NCBI GenBank assembly: GCA_051453625.1
Contig: JBOZIK010000001.1
Location: 55,093,417-55,121,497, forward strand
DNA from: Welwitschia mirabilis
Taxonomy: Eukaryota; Gnetophyta; Gnetopsida; Welwitschiales
Direction: 5' to 3'
DNA length: 28,081 nucleotides
Positions within the stretch are counted from its first letter, which is position 1. The number at the start of each line of letters is the position of its first letter. The notes under the pieces were generated by a model, which did not search any database, had not been told where the DNA came from, and saw nothing but the letters and a program-made list of their open reading frames with translations. Of the stretch, positions 10,128-20,829 are shown in pieces. The position numbers and the translations under genes are program-made.

Positions 10128-10235
10128 GAAGATAATTTTTGTGTAATAAAAGATGAATCTGATACTTCAACAGTTAGGAATAAAAAGGCTAATAGCTAGA
10201 AAATAAAATGAAAAGTTTGAATTTCTACTGTGACT

Positions 10236-10592
10236 TGTCGACCCCTTAAAACATCTAGTTAATATACTTGATTACCATTACTAAGGTTATTCAATATAAT
10301 TTTCTTCTAGTTGATCCAATATCCTTACGTCACATGGTCTGGTCAAATCCATTTAGATTCTGGTCCAGGTCTAGTCGACTCTATTTTGATCTAGTTGACT
10401 CCTTATCAATTTGATATAAAATAATTTAGCACAGCTCTAGTTGATCCATTTGGAATCTAGTCAATCCCTTAAGAATCTAATTAGATAATTTTTGAATCAG
10501 GTCTAGTTAACTCCTTATGAGGTCTGGTCAATCCCTTGTGAACTTTGACAAAAATCTTTAGTTCTAGATCTAGTTGACTCCTTTGGGATTTA
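10236..10592. repeat. Array of GTCGAC-like motifs in the U3 of the 3' LTR
   Basis: About a dozen copies of (C)TAG-T-YRAC-YCC-like sequence occur every 20-40 bases. GTCGACCCC is intact near 10237, and most others read GTTGACTCC, GTCAATCCC or GTTAACTCC. The array lies upstream of the LTR TATA box. Confidence 0.65.
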
Positions 10593-10760
10593 GTCGGCTC
10601 CTTATTAATTTTATCACTTTTTAGGTTCATGTAAAGCTAGGAAAAAAAATACTGAATTACTTCTGAGGTGCAAGGACTTTAACTTCCTGAAATATTTACA
10701 ACATATTACGTTGCACCAGATATGTTAATTTGATATCAATTTGGTAATATAACTTAATAA

Positions 10761-10773
10761 TATTCCCCTTTGA
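10761..10773 (-). other. Polypurine tract of the Sirevirus-type element
   Basis: The minus strand reads TCAAAGGGGAATA immediately before the 3' LTR, preceded by GCCATCAATA. This matches the usual position and composition. Confidence 0.65.
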
Positions 10774-11204
10774 TATTGATGGCAAACTATATTTGATTAT
10801 ATAAAAAATTACTAAGCTTATGAGAAAATTCCTTCTTACAATATGTCCAAAAATAATTTAGAGTATTATCAAACAATACAACATTTTTATTTGTTCACAT
10901 ATATTCATAATTTTTGCAAAACTCATGGGAAATATTTAGATGCACATTTTGTAGAAAATATAATATTCATTATTTTTAACAAAAGTAGTAGAATTGATAA
11001 TTACTAAAACAACTATCAATAGAACAATTATAATTGAGCATTACATGTATGTTTTAATTTTTTAGAAATATACAATAACCATACTGTAAGAAAAATAATA
11101 GATTCAAGAGATTATTTTTTCAAAAGAGGCTATTTTATTCCTCTTTTAACATTAATAAGAAAGTAGATAAGGCAAAAATACCTGAATAACTAGTCTAACT
11201 CTTT

Positions 11205-12242
11205 CTATTCCTTAGATTCTTCTTTAGAATCTAAGTCATCATCTTCTTCTTCTTCTACTGTCTGGTGCTGAGAACTATCAGCTTTCTCAGAAATATTTAC
11301 AATCTCATAGCCAACCTCAATAAGAGCCTTCTTCATGTGATGAGTAAGTGAATCAAGCCATTTTAGGTAGAAGAGTCTCTATTTAGGAGATGCTTGCTTA
11401 GGAGAAAAAGATTTTAAGGATTTCTTGGTTCCTAAGAAAATATGCATGTGAGATAGAATAGCATACCTAATCGAAGACATGGAATTTAAAGTTTCAAGCT
11501 TGGGATGCAACTGGAATCTAAAATGATGAAAAAAATTTACATTAAGAATAGATTATGGAAGAGTTCTAGTCTTATGATATTTAAGTTATGAGACCATATT
11601 CTTAAGAATAATGGTAGGAACATCAATGAAGTAATAAATTCCTATGAAATATAAGAGACAAGTATAATAGTTTATGGTTTCATCATGATGACCAACAAGA
11701 GGTAAAAAATTTTAAGTAAAAACAAGATGAAGAAAAGCAATATTTAGGAATGAGATGAGAGGTGGGAAGAGTGGTTTTCCACCAAATGAGCTTACTATAA
11801 AGTTCCTTGGTGATCTTTGCCTTGTCCTCTATGAATCTGCATAAGGTCTAGAACTCCTCATAAGTTCCTCTAGGGAGATTTATAAGGGAGGCTCTTACAT
11901 CTAGGATAACTCTTATTATTTTCTCTAAGACAAGAGTTGAAAGGATACAAATATCAGCATTATAATTATAGTAAAACATGTGAGTAAGAAAGGAATAAGC
12001 AAACCTATAAACCTCGAAAAAATAAGATAGTTCTAGATTATTTAGGAGTCCTATCACATCCTTGAGCTCTCTAAACTTCCCTAAAGCTACTAGTTCTTTC
12101 TAATAAATAGGTTTTCTCTTAAACTTATTTGTAAACTTATCCACAACCTCTTTTAAAATTTCTAAATAGAAATAAGCTAGATATTTGCTTGTTCACTTAT
12201 TTTGCCTTGATTTTCTTAAAGATCCTTAGCCATTGAAGACAT
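11205..12242 (-). pseudogene. Extra 3' reading frame of the Sirevirus-type element (env-position ORF)
   Basis: The frame probably starts at an ATG at 12242 (MSS, then MAK). It lies between RNase H and the 3' LTR, where Sireviruses carry an extra or env-like gene. The best piece is 11848-12057, reading FEVYRFAYSFLTHMF, then ADICILSTLVL and RASLINLPRGTYEEF. This resembles the plant-transposon protein domain (Transposase_32-like, from memory) with its YSxAYSFLTHNF core. The end is acidic (TVEEEEDDDLDSKEE, about 11215-11270). Several stops break it. No signal peptide or membrane segment is evident, so env is a position label only. Family assignment is tentative. Confidence 0.45.
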
Positions 12243-12424
12243 ATAACACTTGTTAAAGATAAAAATGGAGGAAAGGAAACTAACAAAAAGTAAGGAAGAT
12301 AGGAAGACAGGTGGAAATGAGGTAGGTAGATTTCTAAAAAGATTTTATATGAAGGATGATATGAGGAAAATCCATTACCTTTTCTTCCACTTATAATCCT
12401 ATACATTTAGTCTACCACATTGAT

Positions 12425-12606
12425 GTCTAGTTGACCCAGTGAAATGCGGAAAAAACATTTTTAGATCTAATTAACCAAGACTTTAGTCAAGTTAACTCAA
12501 CCTGAATCAGGTTTCTTGGGAAGAAACCAGTCGATCGGGTTAAAATTTGATTGACACGAATTCTCTAGACTTAGTCAACTAAATTAAAAATCTAGTCAAC
12601 CATCCT
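12425..12606. repeat. Internal copy of the GTCGAC-like motif cluster
   Basis: CTAGTTGACCC, AGTCAAGTTAACTCAACC, CAGTCGATCGGG, TTGATTGACACG, TAGTCAACTAA and CTAGTCAACCATCC lie between the RNase H end and the 3' frame. They are the same motif family as in the LTR U3. Confidence 0.55.
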
Positions 12607-12649
12607 ACTTTTAGTTAGAGGATGGTAACATAACCCCAAGTTTATGACG

Positions 12650-15620
12650 AGGATTTAGAAATTTGTCAAAATTTAGAGGTTTTATAATAATGTTAACTAG
12701 GTATTATTCAATGTTATGAAATTCATGGATATATTACCTTTTTCTAGTTAATCTATAAGAAAATGATATCTAAGTTTAATATGTTTAGTATGAGAGTGCT
12801 GAACAGGATTTTTTAGGATGTTAATGACACTCATATTATCACGAAAAATTAGTACCTAATCATAGTTAATTCCAAAGTCTTTGAGCAGTTCCTTCATTAA
12901 TAGAAGATGGGTACAACAACTTTTTGCTATTATATATTCTTCTTTTATAGTGGATAGAGAGATAGAATTTTATTTCTTACTTACTCAACCATCAAACATG
13001 AACTTAGAAAGAATAAATTTTTACCAGTTCTTTTTTATCGTCTTTTCATCCAATCCATATGCATCACTAAAACCTACAAGTTCAAAAAACGTTCCTATGG
13101 AATACCATAACCCATAATCACTAGTATCTTTTATTTATCTTATAATTCTATTTATAGCTTAGAGATGAGATTCTTGTGGTTGATTTGATATCTAGCACAT
13201 AAGAAACACTAAACATTATGTCAAGTATATTAGCTGTTAAATATAATAAGCTTTCTATCATGCTTTTATAGAGTTTTTGATCCACTGATATTCCATGATT
13301 ATTAAGACTAACTTTATATAAAGTTGACATAGGAGTATTGGTTAATTTCACATTTTCAAACCCAAATCACTTAATTAACTCTTGTGCATATTTTAATTGA
13401 GAGATAAAAATGCCTTATTTTTTTATTTAATTTGTAGTTCAAAAAACATGCTAGCTTTTCCAAGCATACTCATCTCAAAGTGTGTTCTCATAATGTTAGT
13501 AAATTCTTTTGAGAGATATTCTTTTAAGGATTCAAAAATTATATTATTAACATAGATCTAAATTATAATAAAATCTTACTTAAGTTTCTTGACAAAGAGA
13601 GTTTTATCCATTACTTCCTAGATATAACCACTATCCTTAAGAAATGTTATTAGTTTTTCATACCATGGCCTAGGGGCCTATTTTAACCCATATAAAGCCT
13701 TTTTAAGTCTAAACATGGTGTGATTTATCAGCACCTATGAATCCTATTAATTGTTTCACATACACTTCTTCATTGAGAGTTTAACTTAAGAAAGTGATTT
13801 TCACATCCAAATGGACCACCTTAAAATTTTTAAAGGCTACAAAGTAAAGAAACATTACAATGCTATCTCGTCTTGCCACAGGAACAAAGGTATCTCCTAC
13901 GTCAATCACTTAAATTTGATTATAGCCTTGATCCACTAATTTAGCCTTATTCTTGATCACATTATTGTATTCGTCACACTTATTTTTAAAGATCCACTTT
14001 ATTCTAATCATATTTTAATCCTTGGGTCTTTTTACTAATTTCCAAACATCATTCCTTTTAAATTATTGTAATTATTCTTTCATTGCTATCATCCATTCTT
14101 TAGAAATTTCAACCTCTTCATATTTCTTGGGTTCAACTTAAGAGACATAGCACACATAAGCATAAAAATTTTTAATAGAATTTCTTATGTACATTCTTGA
14201 GTTTACATCTCCAATAGCTAAGTTAAGAGAGTGATGTTTTAGTTCTTTGAACTTGTTGGGAGTAACTTTATGAGTTGTTTCTTCTTCCTTTTCATTTGAG
14301 GCTTCCTTGACAGTTGTGATACTTGGAGATAGATCTTCTTCACCACTTGAAGGTAGAGTTTTGATACTAATGTCATCTATTTAAACATTTATGTATTCTT
14401 CCATGATTAGACTTTGTTTGTTAAAAAATTCTATAAGCTCTACTTCTAGTTAAATATCCAAAAAAAAAAGTTTCATCTTCCTTAGACTCAAATTTGCTTA
14501 AATGTTTTTTATATTTTAAAATAAAGCACTTGCTTTTAAAAACTTTAAAATAGGACATTTGATTTTATTCTTTTAAAAGCTGATAAGGGGTTGTATCTAT
14601 TCTAGATCTTAGATATTCTCTACTGTTAATAAAACATGTACTACTCATTTCTTTAGTCCAAAAGGTTTTAGATACCTCCTTATCATTTAGCATTATTCTT
14701 GCTATCTCTTGAAGGACCTTATTTTTTCTCTCTACTACTTCATTTTGCTATGGAATTTTTGGTGCTGAAAAGTAATGTTCTATACCATTTTCCACATAAT
14801 ATTTCTCAAAATGATGGTTCTCAAATTTCCCTCTATGATCTTGTCTAATTTGTTTAATAGTGTATCCCTTTTCATTTTGAATTTTGTTACAAATTTCAAT
14901 ACAATTTTTGAAATTTTTAGCTTTGTTTTCTAGGAAAGCAATTTAAGCAAATCTAGAGAAGTAATCCATCATTATTACAAAGCATTATTTTCCTCCTAGG
15001 CTTTTGGTTTGAGTAAGATCCACTAAGTCCATATGAATAAGTTCAAAGGGAATTGTTATGGAAACTAAGTTTTTACTCTTATGGGAGGTTCTTATTTGTT
15101 TTCCTTTTTGACATGCATCATACAATTCATATTTATCAATATTAATCTTAAGAATTCCTCTAATGATTTCCTTTTTAATGATGATTTTAAGATGATCATA
15201 GTTTAGATTACCTAATCATTGGTGCCATAACTCTTCTTGGTTTGTATGAGAAAAATGATAAATAAAAGAAGGTTGATTAATAATATAAACATTGTCTATT
15301 CTATTTGCTTTAAGAAGAATGTCATTTATTTTATCATGTCTAACTTTACATTTTTAATAATCAAAAATAGATTTATGACCTTTATCATAAATTTGACTAA
15401 TATTAAGCAAATTATATTTAATGCCATTTACATATAAAAATTTAGTAATTGTATTTATGTTACCTCCACTAATGCTTCCAATGCCTTCAATTTTTATCTT
15501 TCCATCATCACCAAAGGTTACTTATCCTTCATCAAAATTGTCTAAGTGTTAAAATCTTGATTTCTCATCTATTATGTAATGAGAATAGCCACTATCCATA
15601 TATTAATAAGTTCCACTTGA
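12650..15620 (-). pseudogene. Sirevirus-type pol remnant: protease, integrase, reverse transcriptase, RNase H
   Basis: From right to left on the minus strand, protease shows MDSGYSHYI (15600-15575) with the catalytic DSG intact, then TFGDDGKIKIEGIGSI. The pre-integrase region shows ELWHQ and YDACQKGKQIRTSHKSKN (about 15100-15240). The integrase core shows MMDYFSRFA, YTIKQIRQDHRGKFEN and GIEHYFSAPK...NEVVERKNK (about 14740-14990). Reverse transcriptase shows KLVDQGYNQ, DVGDTFVPVA, RLKKALYGLK (about 13700) and APRPWYEKL. Its active site reads YVNN (13554-13543) instead of YVDD. The piece 13351-13148 is open and holds DQKLYKSMIESLLYLTANIL. RNase H shows SLSTIKEEYIIAKSCC and QHSHTKHIKLRYHFL (about 12770-12970). 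Many stops make it inactive. Confidence 0.9.
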
Positions 15621-15639
15621 TACCTTAAATGCTATTTGA

Positions 15640-17267
15640 ATTAATAAGTTTTTTAAATTGTCAGCCCTTACCCACTTAGTCCTTTTAGATTGTTTTAATA
15701 CAAAAGTTTTAGAAATAAATTTGAATGGGAAAGTGATAATTTGATTTAAAAATAGTATTACCTTTCTAAATTTGCAAAATAATTTTGAGTAACTTAATTT
15801 TTCACAAAAATGGAAAGTAATCTTTGAAAAAAATTGTTATTTTATCATGTTACCTTATCTAGATGAATGACTAGTTTTGGGGCCTTAAATCCAATACTTC
15901 TTTTCTTATGAACTAATGTTTTTATTCCAAGAATTTATTCTAATTTACTAGAACTATTAGAAAATTTATTTACAAAATAAGACCACCTTTTTAATTTTTG
16001 AATTAGCTTTATTTTCTTTATTTGAATCATCTTGCATTTGGTGTTTAACACTTCCTTGTCCTTGTTTAAAGCCTTTACTATTTTGTTTAGCTTGTTGATT
16101 CAATTTATTAGCTTTTTACATTTTGAGTATAGCTCTTAGTAGGAATCTTCTAACTCTTCTTCTCATTTATTTATAATGTCTAAATTATTTGGTTCAGTTG
16201 AATAAGACCCTTATTTTAAGGTAGGGACTATTACCATGAAAGAGGATCTCCTATTTCTATCTGATTCTTGACTAGAGCTATTATCTTCTTTCTCATCCAT
16301 GTTGTCCCAAGAAATAATAAATGATGGTTTCTTGGATTTTCTATGATCCTATCTATTATTAGAACGTTAATTTATAACATTTCCATATCTTTACAAGCAT
16401 AACACTGAATCTTATTTCTTTCTCTTGATGTCTTCTTAGATTGGATGGATCCATTATAGGTACCTTGTTTGATTCCTTATATTCTTTTCCTATGCAAGAA
16501 TTTTTTAAATCTTCTTGCTAATAGTGCAAACTCATCCTCATTAAGGTCATCATCTAATCTTTCAAATCTGGAATCTTCCTACACACTTTTTAACGTAAGA
16601 CTTTTCTTCTTATCTTTAGAAAAATTCGATTCATAAGTTTGAACATTACCTTGTAGTTCATCCAGGGTCATTTGATTGATGTTCTTACTTTCTTAAATGG
16701 TAGTGACCTTTGGGTTAAAACACTTTGGAAGAGATATTAGAACTTTTCTTACCACTCTTGCTTTCTCAATCTTTTCTCTTAGGCTTATCATTCCATTTAC
16801 TTTTTTTATCAATCTAGTGAAGAACTCATATAGAGTTTCTTCCTTTTCATGTAAATATCTTCAAACTTCAAATTAGCATTTATAAGTTTGCTTGCTTTAC
16901 AATGGATGTCCCCTCATGAGCTACTTCAAAAATATACCAAGCTTCATTGACATGTTCACAATTTATGATCCTCTTGAATTCTTCTACACAGACTACATAA
17001 AAAATAGCATTAAGAGTAGGGATATCTATGATTGATTTGGCCTTATCAATAAGAGTTCATTGGTTTTAAGATTTCATAATAATCATGGTGGTACCATTAC
17101 TATCCATTTTGGCTATTGTAGATGGATTATATCCATTGTAGATAATATCTTCTATATTAAATGAAGAGACCTAAGAAAAATTCTCATTTTAGTCTTTTAG
17201 TAAGCATATTTAGTTTCATCAAACATAGCAATCTTCTAGTAGAGAGACCGTCTTTATGGTTACTCAT
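15640..17267 (-). pseudogene. Sirevirus-type gag remnant
   Basis: The probable start is the ATG at 17267, with MSNHKDGLSTRR matching the usual start of this gag type. It continues with NAIFYVVCVEEFKRI and HVNEAWYIFEVAHEGT (about 16890-17010). Next come LYEFFTRLIKKVNGMISL and KARVVRKVLISLPKCFNPKV (about 16700-16840), the UBN2-type capsid region. DLNEDEFALLARRFKKFL follows (about 16500-16560). A zinc-knuckle start, IQCYACKDMEM, lies near 16390-16410, but the His and last Cys are lost. The stretch 15640-16300 is the spacer towards protease, with KRTKWVRADNL at its end. Stops break the frame, so no capsid protein is expected. Confidence 0.85.
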
Positions 17268-17320
17268 GACTAAGGTTAAATAGTCAAGATTTTTTAGGAT
17301 TTATAACTAACTCAACCTTT

Positions 17321-17333
17321 CTCTGGTATCAAA
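17321..17333 (-). other. Primer-binding-site position of the Sirevirus-type element (degenerate)
   Basis: The minus strand reads TTTGATACCAGAG directly after the 5' LTR. The usual site is TTTGGTATCAGAG, so the central GGTATC appears as GATACC, its own reverse complement. Position is firm; primer identity is not. Confidence 0.4.
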
Positions 17334-17887
17334 TGTAGGATCTACAAACCCTAGAAGGGGGATGAATAGGTTTAATAAAATAAAATTTATCCATTAAAAT
17401 TACACCAAAATATTAATACATTCAAAAGAAGAACTAACTACTAGTAAATAAAATTAAGTGAAAAAAAGGACAAGAAAATAAATTAAATGAAAAATACCCA
17501 AGAGAAGCATTAGACGAAATGATTTATAGTATTTCGAGAAAATCCCCTATCCACTCTTGGCTATCAGCTTTAATTCTAAGCTGATCCAGATTCTTGCTAA
17601 TTTCCTTTCCAAATTTTTTTTAATCAACCTGTAATCTTTACAATTAGACTTTTGAGGATAAGTCTCAAGCTTTAAAAAGAAAATCCTTTGGTAAGAATAG
17701 TATGCTCGAGTGCACTGACTTTACAAGATCTAAAGTACAACAAAGAGAGAATATATTGCTTGAAATGACAATCACAAGTATAGGTTCATACCATGTAGTA
17801 TATTACTTTTATTCTAATGAATATCAATCTTACAAATGGTCTTTCTTGTTTAAGAAAATTGGTGCCAAAGATTCCTATTCCTTTGAC

Positions 17888-17894
17888 TTATATA
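17888..17894 (-). promoter_or_regulatory. TATA box in the 5' LTR
   Basis: The minus strand reads TCTATATAAGTC, at the same LTR position as 10121-10127. It would drive transcription of the element leftwards. Confidence 0.55.
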
Positions 17895-18000
17895 GAAGAT
17901 AACTTTTGTGTAATGAAAGATGAATCTGATACTTTAATGGTTAGGAATAAAAAGGATAATGGCTAAAAAATAAATTGAAAAGTTTTATTTTCCTTGTAAT

Positions 18001-18400
18001 AAGTCGATCTCTTGAAACATCTAGTTGACTTGATTAGTTACTATCATTGAGGTCGGTCGACCCCACTTTCTTTTGGTTATTCTGATATCCTTACATTGCA
18101 TGATTTGATCGACCCCATATAGAGTAAAGTCAACCACATTTATTCTAGGTCTAGTCAACCCTATTTTGATTTAATTGATTCCTTATCAATTTGATATGAA
18201 AATATTTGGTACAAGTCTAGTTGATAGATCTAGGATCTAGTTGACCCCTTGAGAATCTGATCAAACCATTTTTGGTTCAGGTTTGATTGACCCTTATTAC
18301 GTTTAGTCGACCCCTTGTGAACTTTGATAGAAAACTTTAGTTCTAGGTCTATTTCACCCATTTGAAATCTAGTTAATCCCTTTAGAATTTGATTGATCCC
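18001..18400. repeat. Array of GTCGAC-like motifs in the U3 of the 5' LTR
   Basis: About fifteen copies occur in 400 bases. GGTCGGTCGACCCC, GATCGACCCC and TAGTCGACCCC are intact. Others read GTTGACCCC, GTCAACC, ATTGACCC or GTTAATCCC. More CpG survives here than in the left LTR. Confidence 0.7.
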
Positions 18401-18556
18401 TTATTAATTTTGTTACTTTTCATGTTTATGAGAAGCTAGTGAAAAGTATTGGATTACTTCTAACTTACAAGGACTTTAAATTTCTAAAATATTTGCAACA
18501 TATTACACCACATTAAATGTGTTGGTTTGACATCAATTTGGAGATATAAATTAATA

Positions 18557-20103
18557 GAAAGATGTAGTCCTCTAATTATAATAGTTAATATCAAAATTAG
18601 ATATAGCTAGTTTATTTGAAAAATCATGTTTTCCTTACATTTCTAATCATTTATGTTTGTTTAAACATGTAATATTAGATGAAATCATAGATGCTATTAT
18701 TAAACTTTAGGGATTATGTAAAATAAATCAAAAGTTAAAAGTTTCTTAGTGGGTAAACCCCAAAAACATGTCTAAACTAAAATCTAACTATAAGATGATA
18801 TTTATCATAGCAAGTAAGTAATAGATAAGACAACCCTCATCCTTTATTTGAGAAACTAATAAAACATTTCCCTATAAAAAATTTTTTAAAGCTCAACTAG
18901 GCCAAAATAAACATTGACACCACTAGATATTCCTCTATCTCAAATTCAAAATACATTACTAGTAAAGGAGGCATTAAAAATTTCCCCATCTAAATGGTAT
19001 TATTCCAAATCTCCTAAATACAAATGGTACAATGAAATAAAATATTATTAATATCATTACATCAAGAAAATAACATCATTTTATGTTGGAACTTAACATA
19101 TATTATGCAAGACATAATAGGGGGGGAAAGAAGTAGCATAAAATTAAATAATACATTACCTTCACTAGGTGAACTTTAAATATTTAAAATTTCCTTTTTG
19201 ATACAAGAAGCACATAGTTAATCTTAACCTCAAAACATAATAGTAAACTTGAATCTAATGTTTATATAATTTACATGATAAATATAAATCACTAAAATGA
19301 AATCATTTAATAAAATAAAGAAAAATTAAAGAATTTGATATTAGAACTACAACAATACAAGGCTATGAGTCTGTATAAAATACTAAACACTAAACTCAAG
19401 TTATAGTCTTGTTAATTGATCATGGATTTGTAATTATCTAGATTTAAACTAAGTGAAACACTTAGTATTATTCTTTCACAAGGATATATGAAGTAACTTT
19501 TAATAAAGAAAGGTACAAGATTATTATAACATATAATAAAACCTCAAATAACAAAAAAATAAAAAATTAAGAGAAAGAGTGAGCTTCAATCAGTAAAGCA
19601 AGGGAACAAAAATGCTCTAAGGATCTAATAATTCATCCAACTCTCCTCCTTCACTCCATTGATTTTTGTATCCTAAAACTGGAAGACCAAGTGGTCTTTA
19701 TCTGAAAGTTGCTAATGATAAATTAATGTGCAATAATAATGAAAGAATGAAATAACTTAAAATTAGTCATACCTAAATATTAATAATGCCAAATGAATGT
19801 GCAATAATAATGAAAGGATTCAAAATAATTCTAGAAATGGTCATACCTAAATATTGATAATACTAAATGATTTATACATTAATAATGAAAAGGTTTAAAC
19901 CATTTTATACTAAAACATAAAATAAATTATACATTTCATTAATGAAAAAGGAGAAGAAGGAGAACTCCTTAAAAAGCCATGAATTATTCTAGCCCCAACA
20001 AATATTATTAGAGTGCCATGACATTATAGACTTTAAGTCTTTCCCACATTAAGCAAACCAGAAGATGTTTACAATGGACACTCAAGGATATTTTATAGAT
20101 GAT
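18557..20103. other. AT-rich DNA without a recognisable gene
   Basis: Apart from the tandem repeat at 19720-19900, I see no coding motif, LTR pair or RNA gene. A short G run lies near 19121. Confidence 0.5.
19720..19900. repeat. Tandem repeat of about 73 bases, 2.5 copies
   Basis: Units are 19720-19790, 19791-19863 and a partial one at 19864-19900. Shared blocks are AATGTGCAATAATAATGAAAG and GTCATACCTAAATATT.ATAAT. The copies differ at several positions. Confidence 0.75.
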
Positions 20104-20159
20104 NNNNNNNNNNNNNNNNNNNNNNNNNNNNNNNNNNNNNNNNNNNNNNNNNNNNNNNN
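20104..20159. other. Assembly gap, 56 N
   Basis: A run of N. Apparent open frames crossing it are not meaningful. Confidence 0.99.
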
Positions 20160-20729
20160 ATGTTAACTCTGATTTATATCCAATTAAGCCCATAAGTATA
20201 AAATGTTTAATTCCAAAAAAAGGTTTAGGAATGTGAGTTATTTGATACTCTACCTTAGAAATCTAGTAGTATTAGTTGTCTTAGCTAGTAGTGCTAATGC
20301 TTAACATTGGAATTCTATCATGTTTTGCAGTGTTCTTCAAAAGACCATAAAATACATTCTAATGTTAAGGGAAAGTTGAATATTTCATGAAAAACAATAA
20401 AAAGAAAAGAAATTAACATGTGACAAAACAATATATTTTAATGTTTCTCCCTATGTTAATTGATCAATTATACTTGCTTATAATGTTAATTCTAGCATGT
20501 AAACACATCCCCTACCTAGTCTTTTACTCCTTCCTTAGCAAAAAGTTAATGAAGAAATGGTGACATGGAAAAAATAACAAAGTAAAAATGGCAAGTATAG
20601 GAAAGATATGATATTTTTTTTTGAAATTTTTGATTAATTTTTTAATAATTAAGAAGGCATCAAAATGAAAATTTTTTGTAAAATTAGATGTTATATCCAG
20701 TAACCAAAATTAAACTTTTTGCTTAAAGT
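20160..20729. other. AT-rich DNA between two gaps, no gene seen
   Basis: No coding motif or repeat was recognised in this contig piece. Confidence 0.5.
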
Positions 20730-20829
20730 NNNNNNNNNNNNNNNNNNNNNNNNNNNNNNNNNNNNNNNNNNNNNNNNNNNNNNNNNNNNNNNNNNNNNNN
20801 NNNNNNNNNNNNNNNNNNNNNNNNNNNNN
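20730..20829. other. Assembly gap, 100 N
   Basis: A run of exactly 100 N, commonly a placeholder for unknown length. Confidence 0.99.

Larger units (their letters stand above)
9578..10759 (-). repeat. 3' LTR of the Sirevirus-type element
   Basis: It aligns with 17334-18556 from AATCTATAAAGGGGTGGATG (matching ATCTACAAACC...GGGGGATG) through to ATCAATTTGG near the far end. The minus-strand order is U3 with the motif array, then the TATA box at 10121-10127, then R and U5. Confidence 0.8.
9578..18556 (-). mobile_element. Sirevirus-type Ty1/copia retrotransposon, about 9 kb, full layout but decayed
   Basis: Direct repeats of about 1.18 and 1.22 kb flank a minus-strand interior with gag, protease, integrase, reverse transcriptase and RNase H in copia order, plus an extra frame before the 3' LTR. 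Long LTRs, this gag type and a 3' extra frame are Sirevirus traits. Flanking pentamers CAAAG (9573-9577) and GAAAG (18557-18561) are a probable target duplication with one mismatch. In one 80-base stretch the LTRs agree at about 80% by eye, so the insertion is old. Stops occur throughout, and the reverse transcriptase active site is altered. Confidence 0.85.
17334..18556 (-). repeat. 5' LTR of the Sirevirus-type element
   Basis: It is the partner of 9578-10759. Its internal end on the plus strand starts TGTAGGATCTAC. A TATA box lies at 17888-17894, with the motif array upstream of it on the minus strand. Confidence 0.8.

Noticed and set aside
17321-17333. A plus-strand primer-binding site (TGGTATCA) implying a plus-strand element
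   Set aside because: gag, pol and the polypurine tract all show the minus orientation, and the match sits at the internal end of the 5' LTR of that element.
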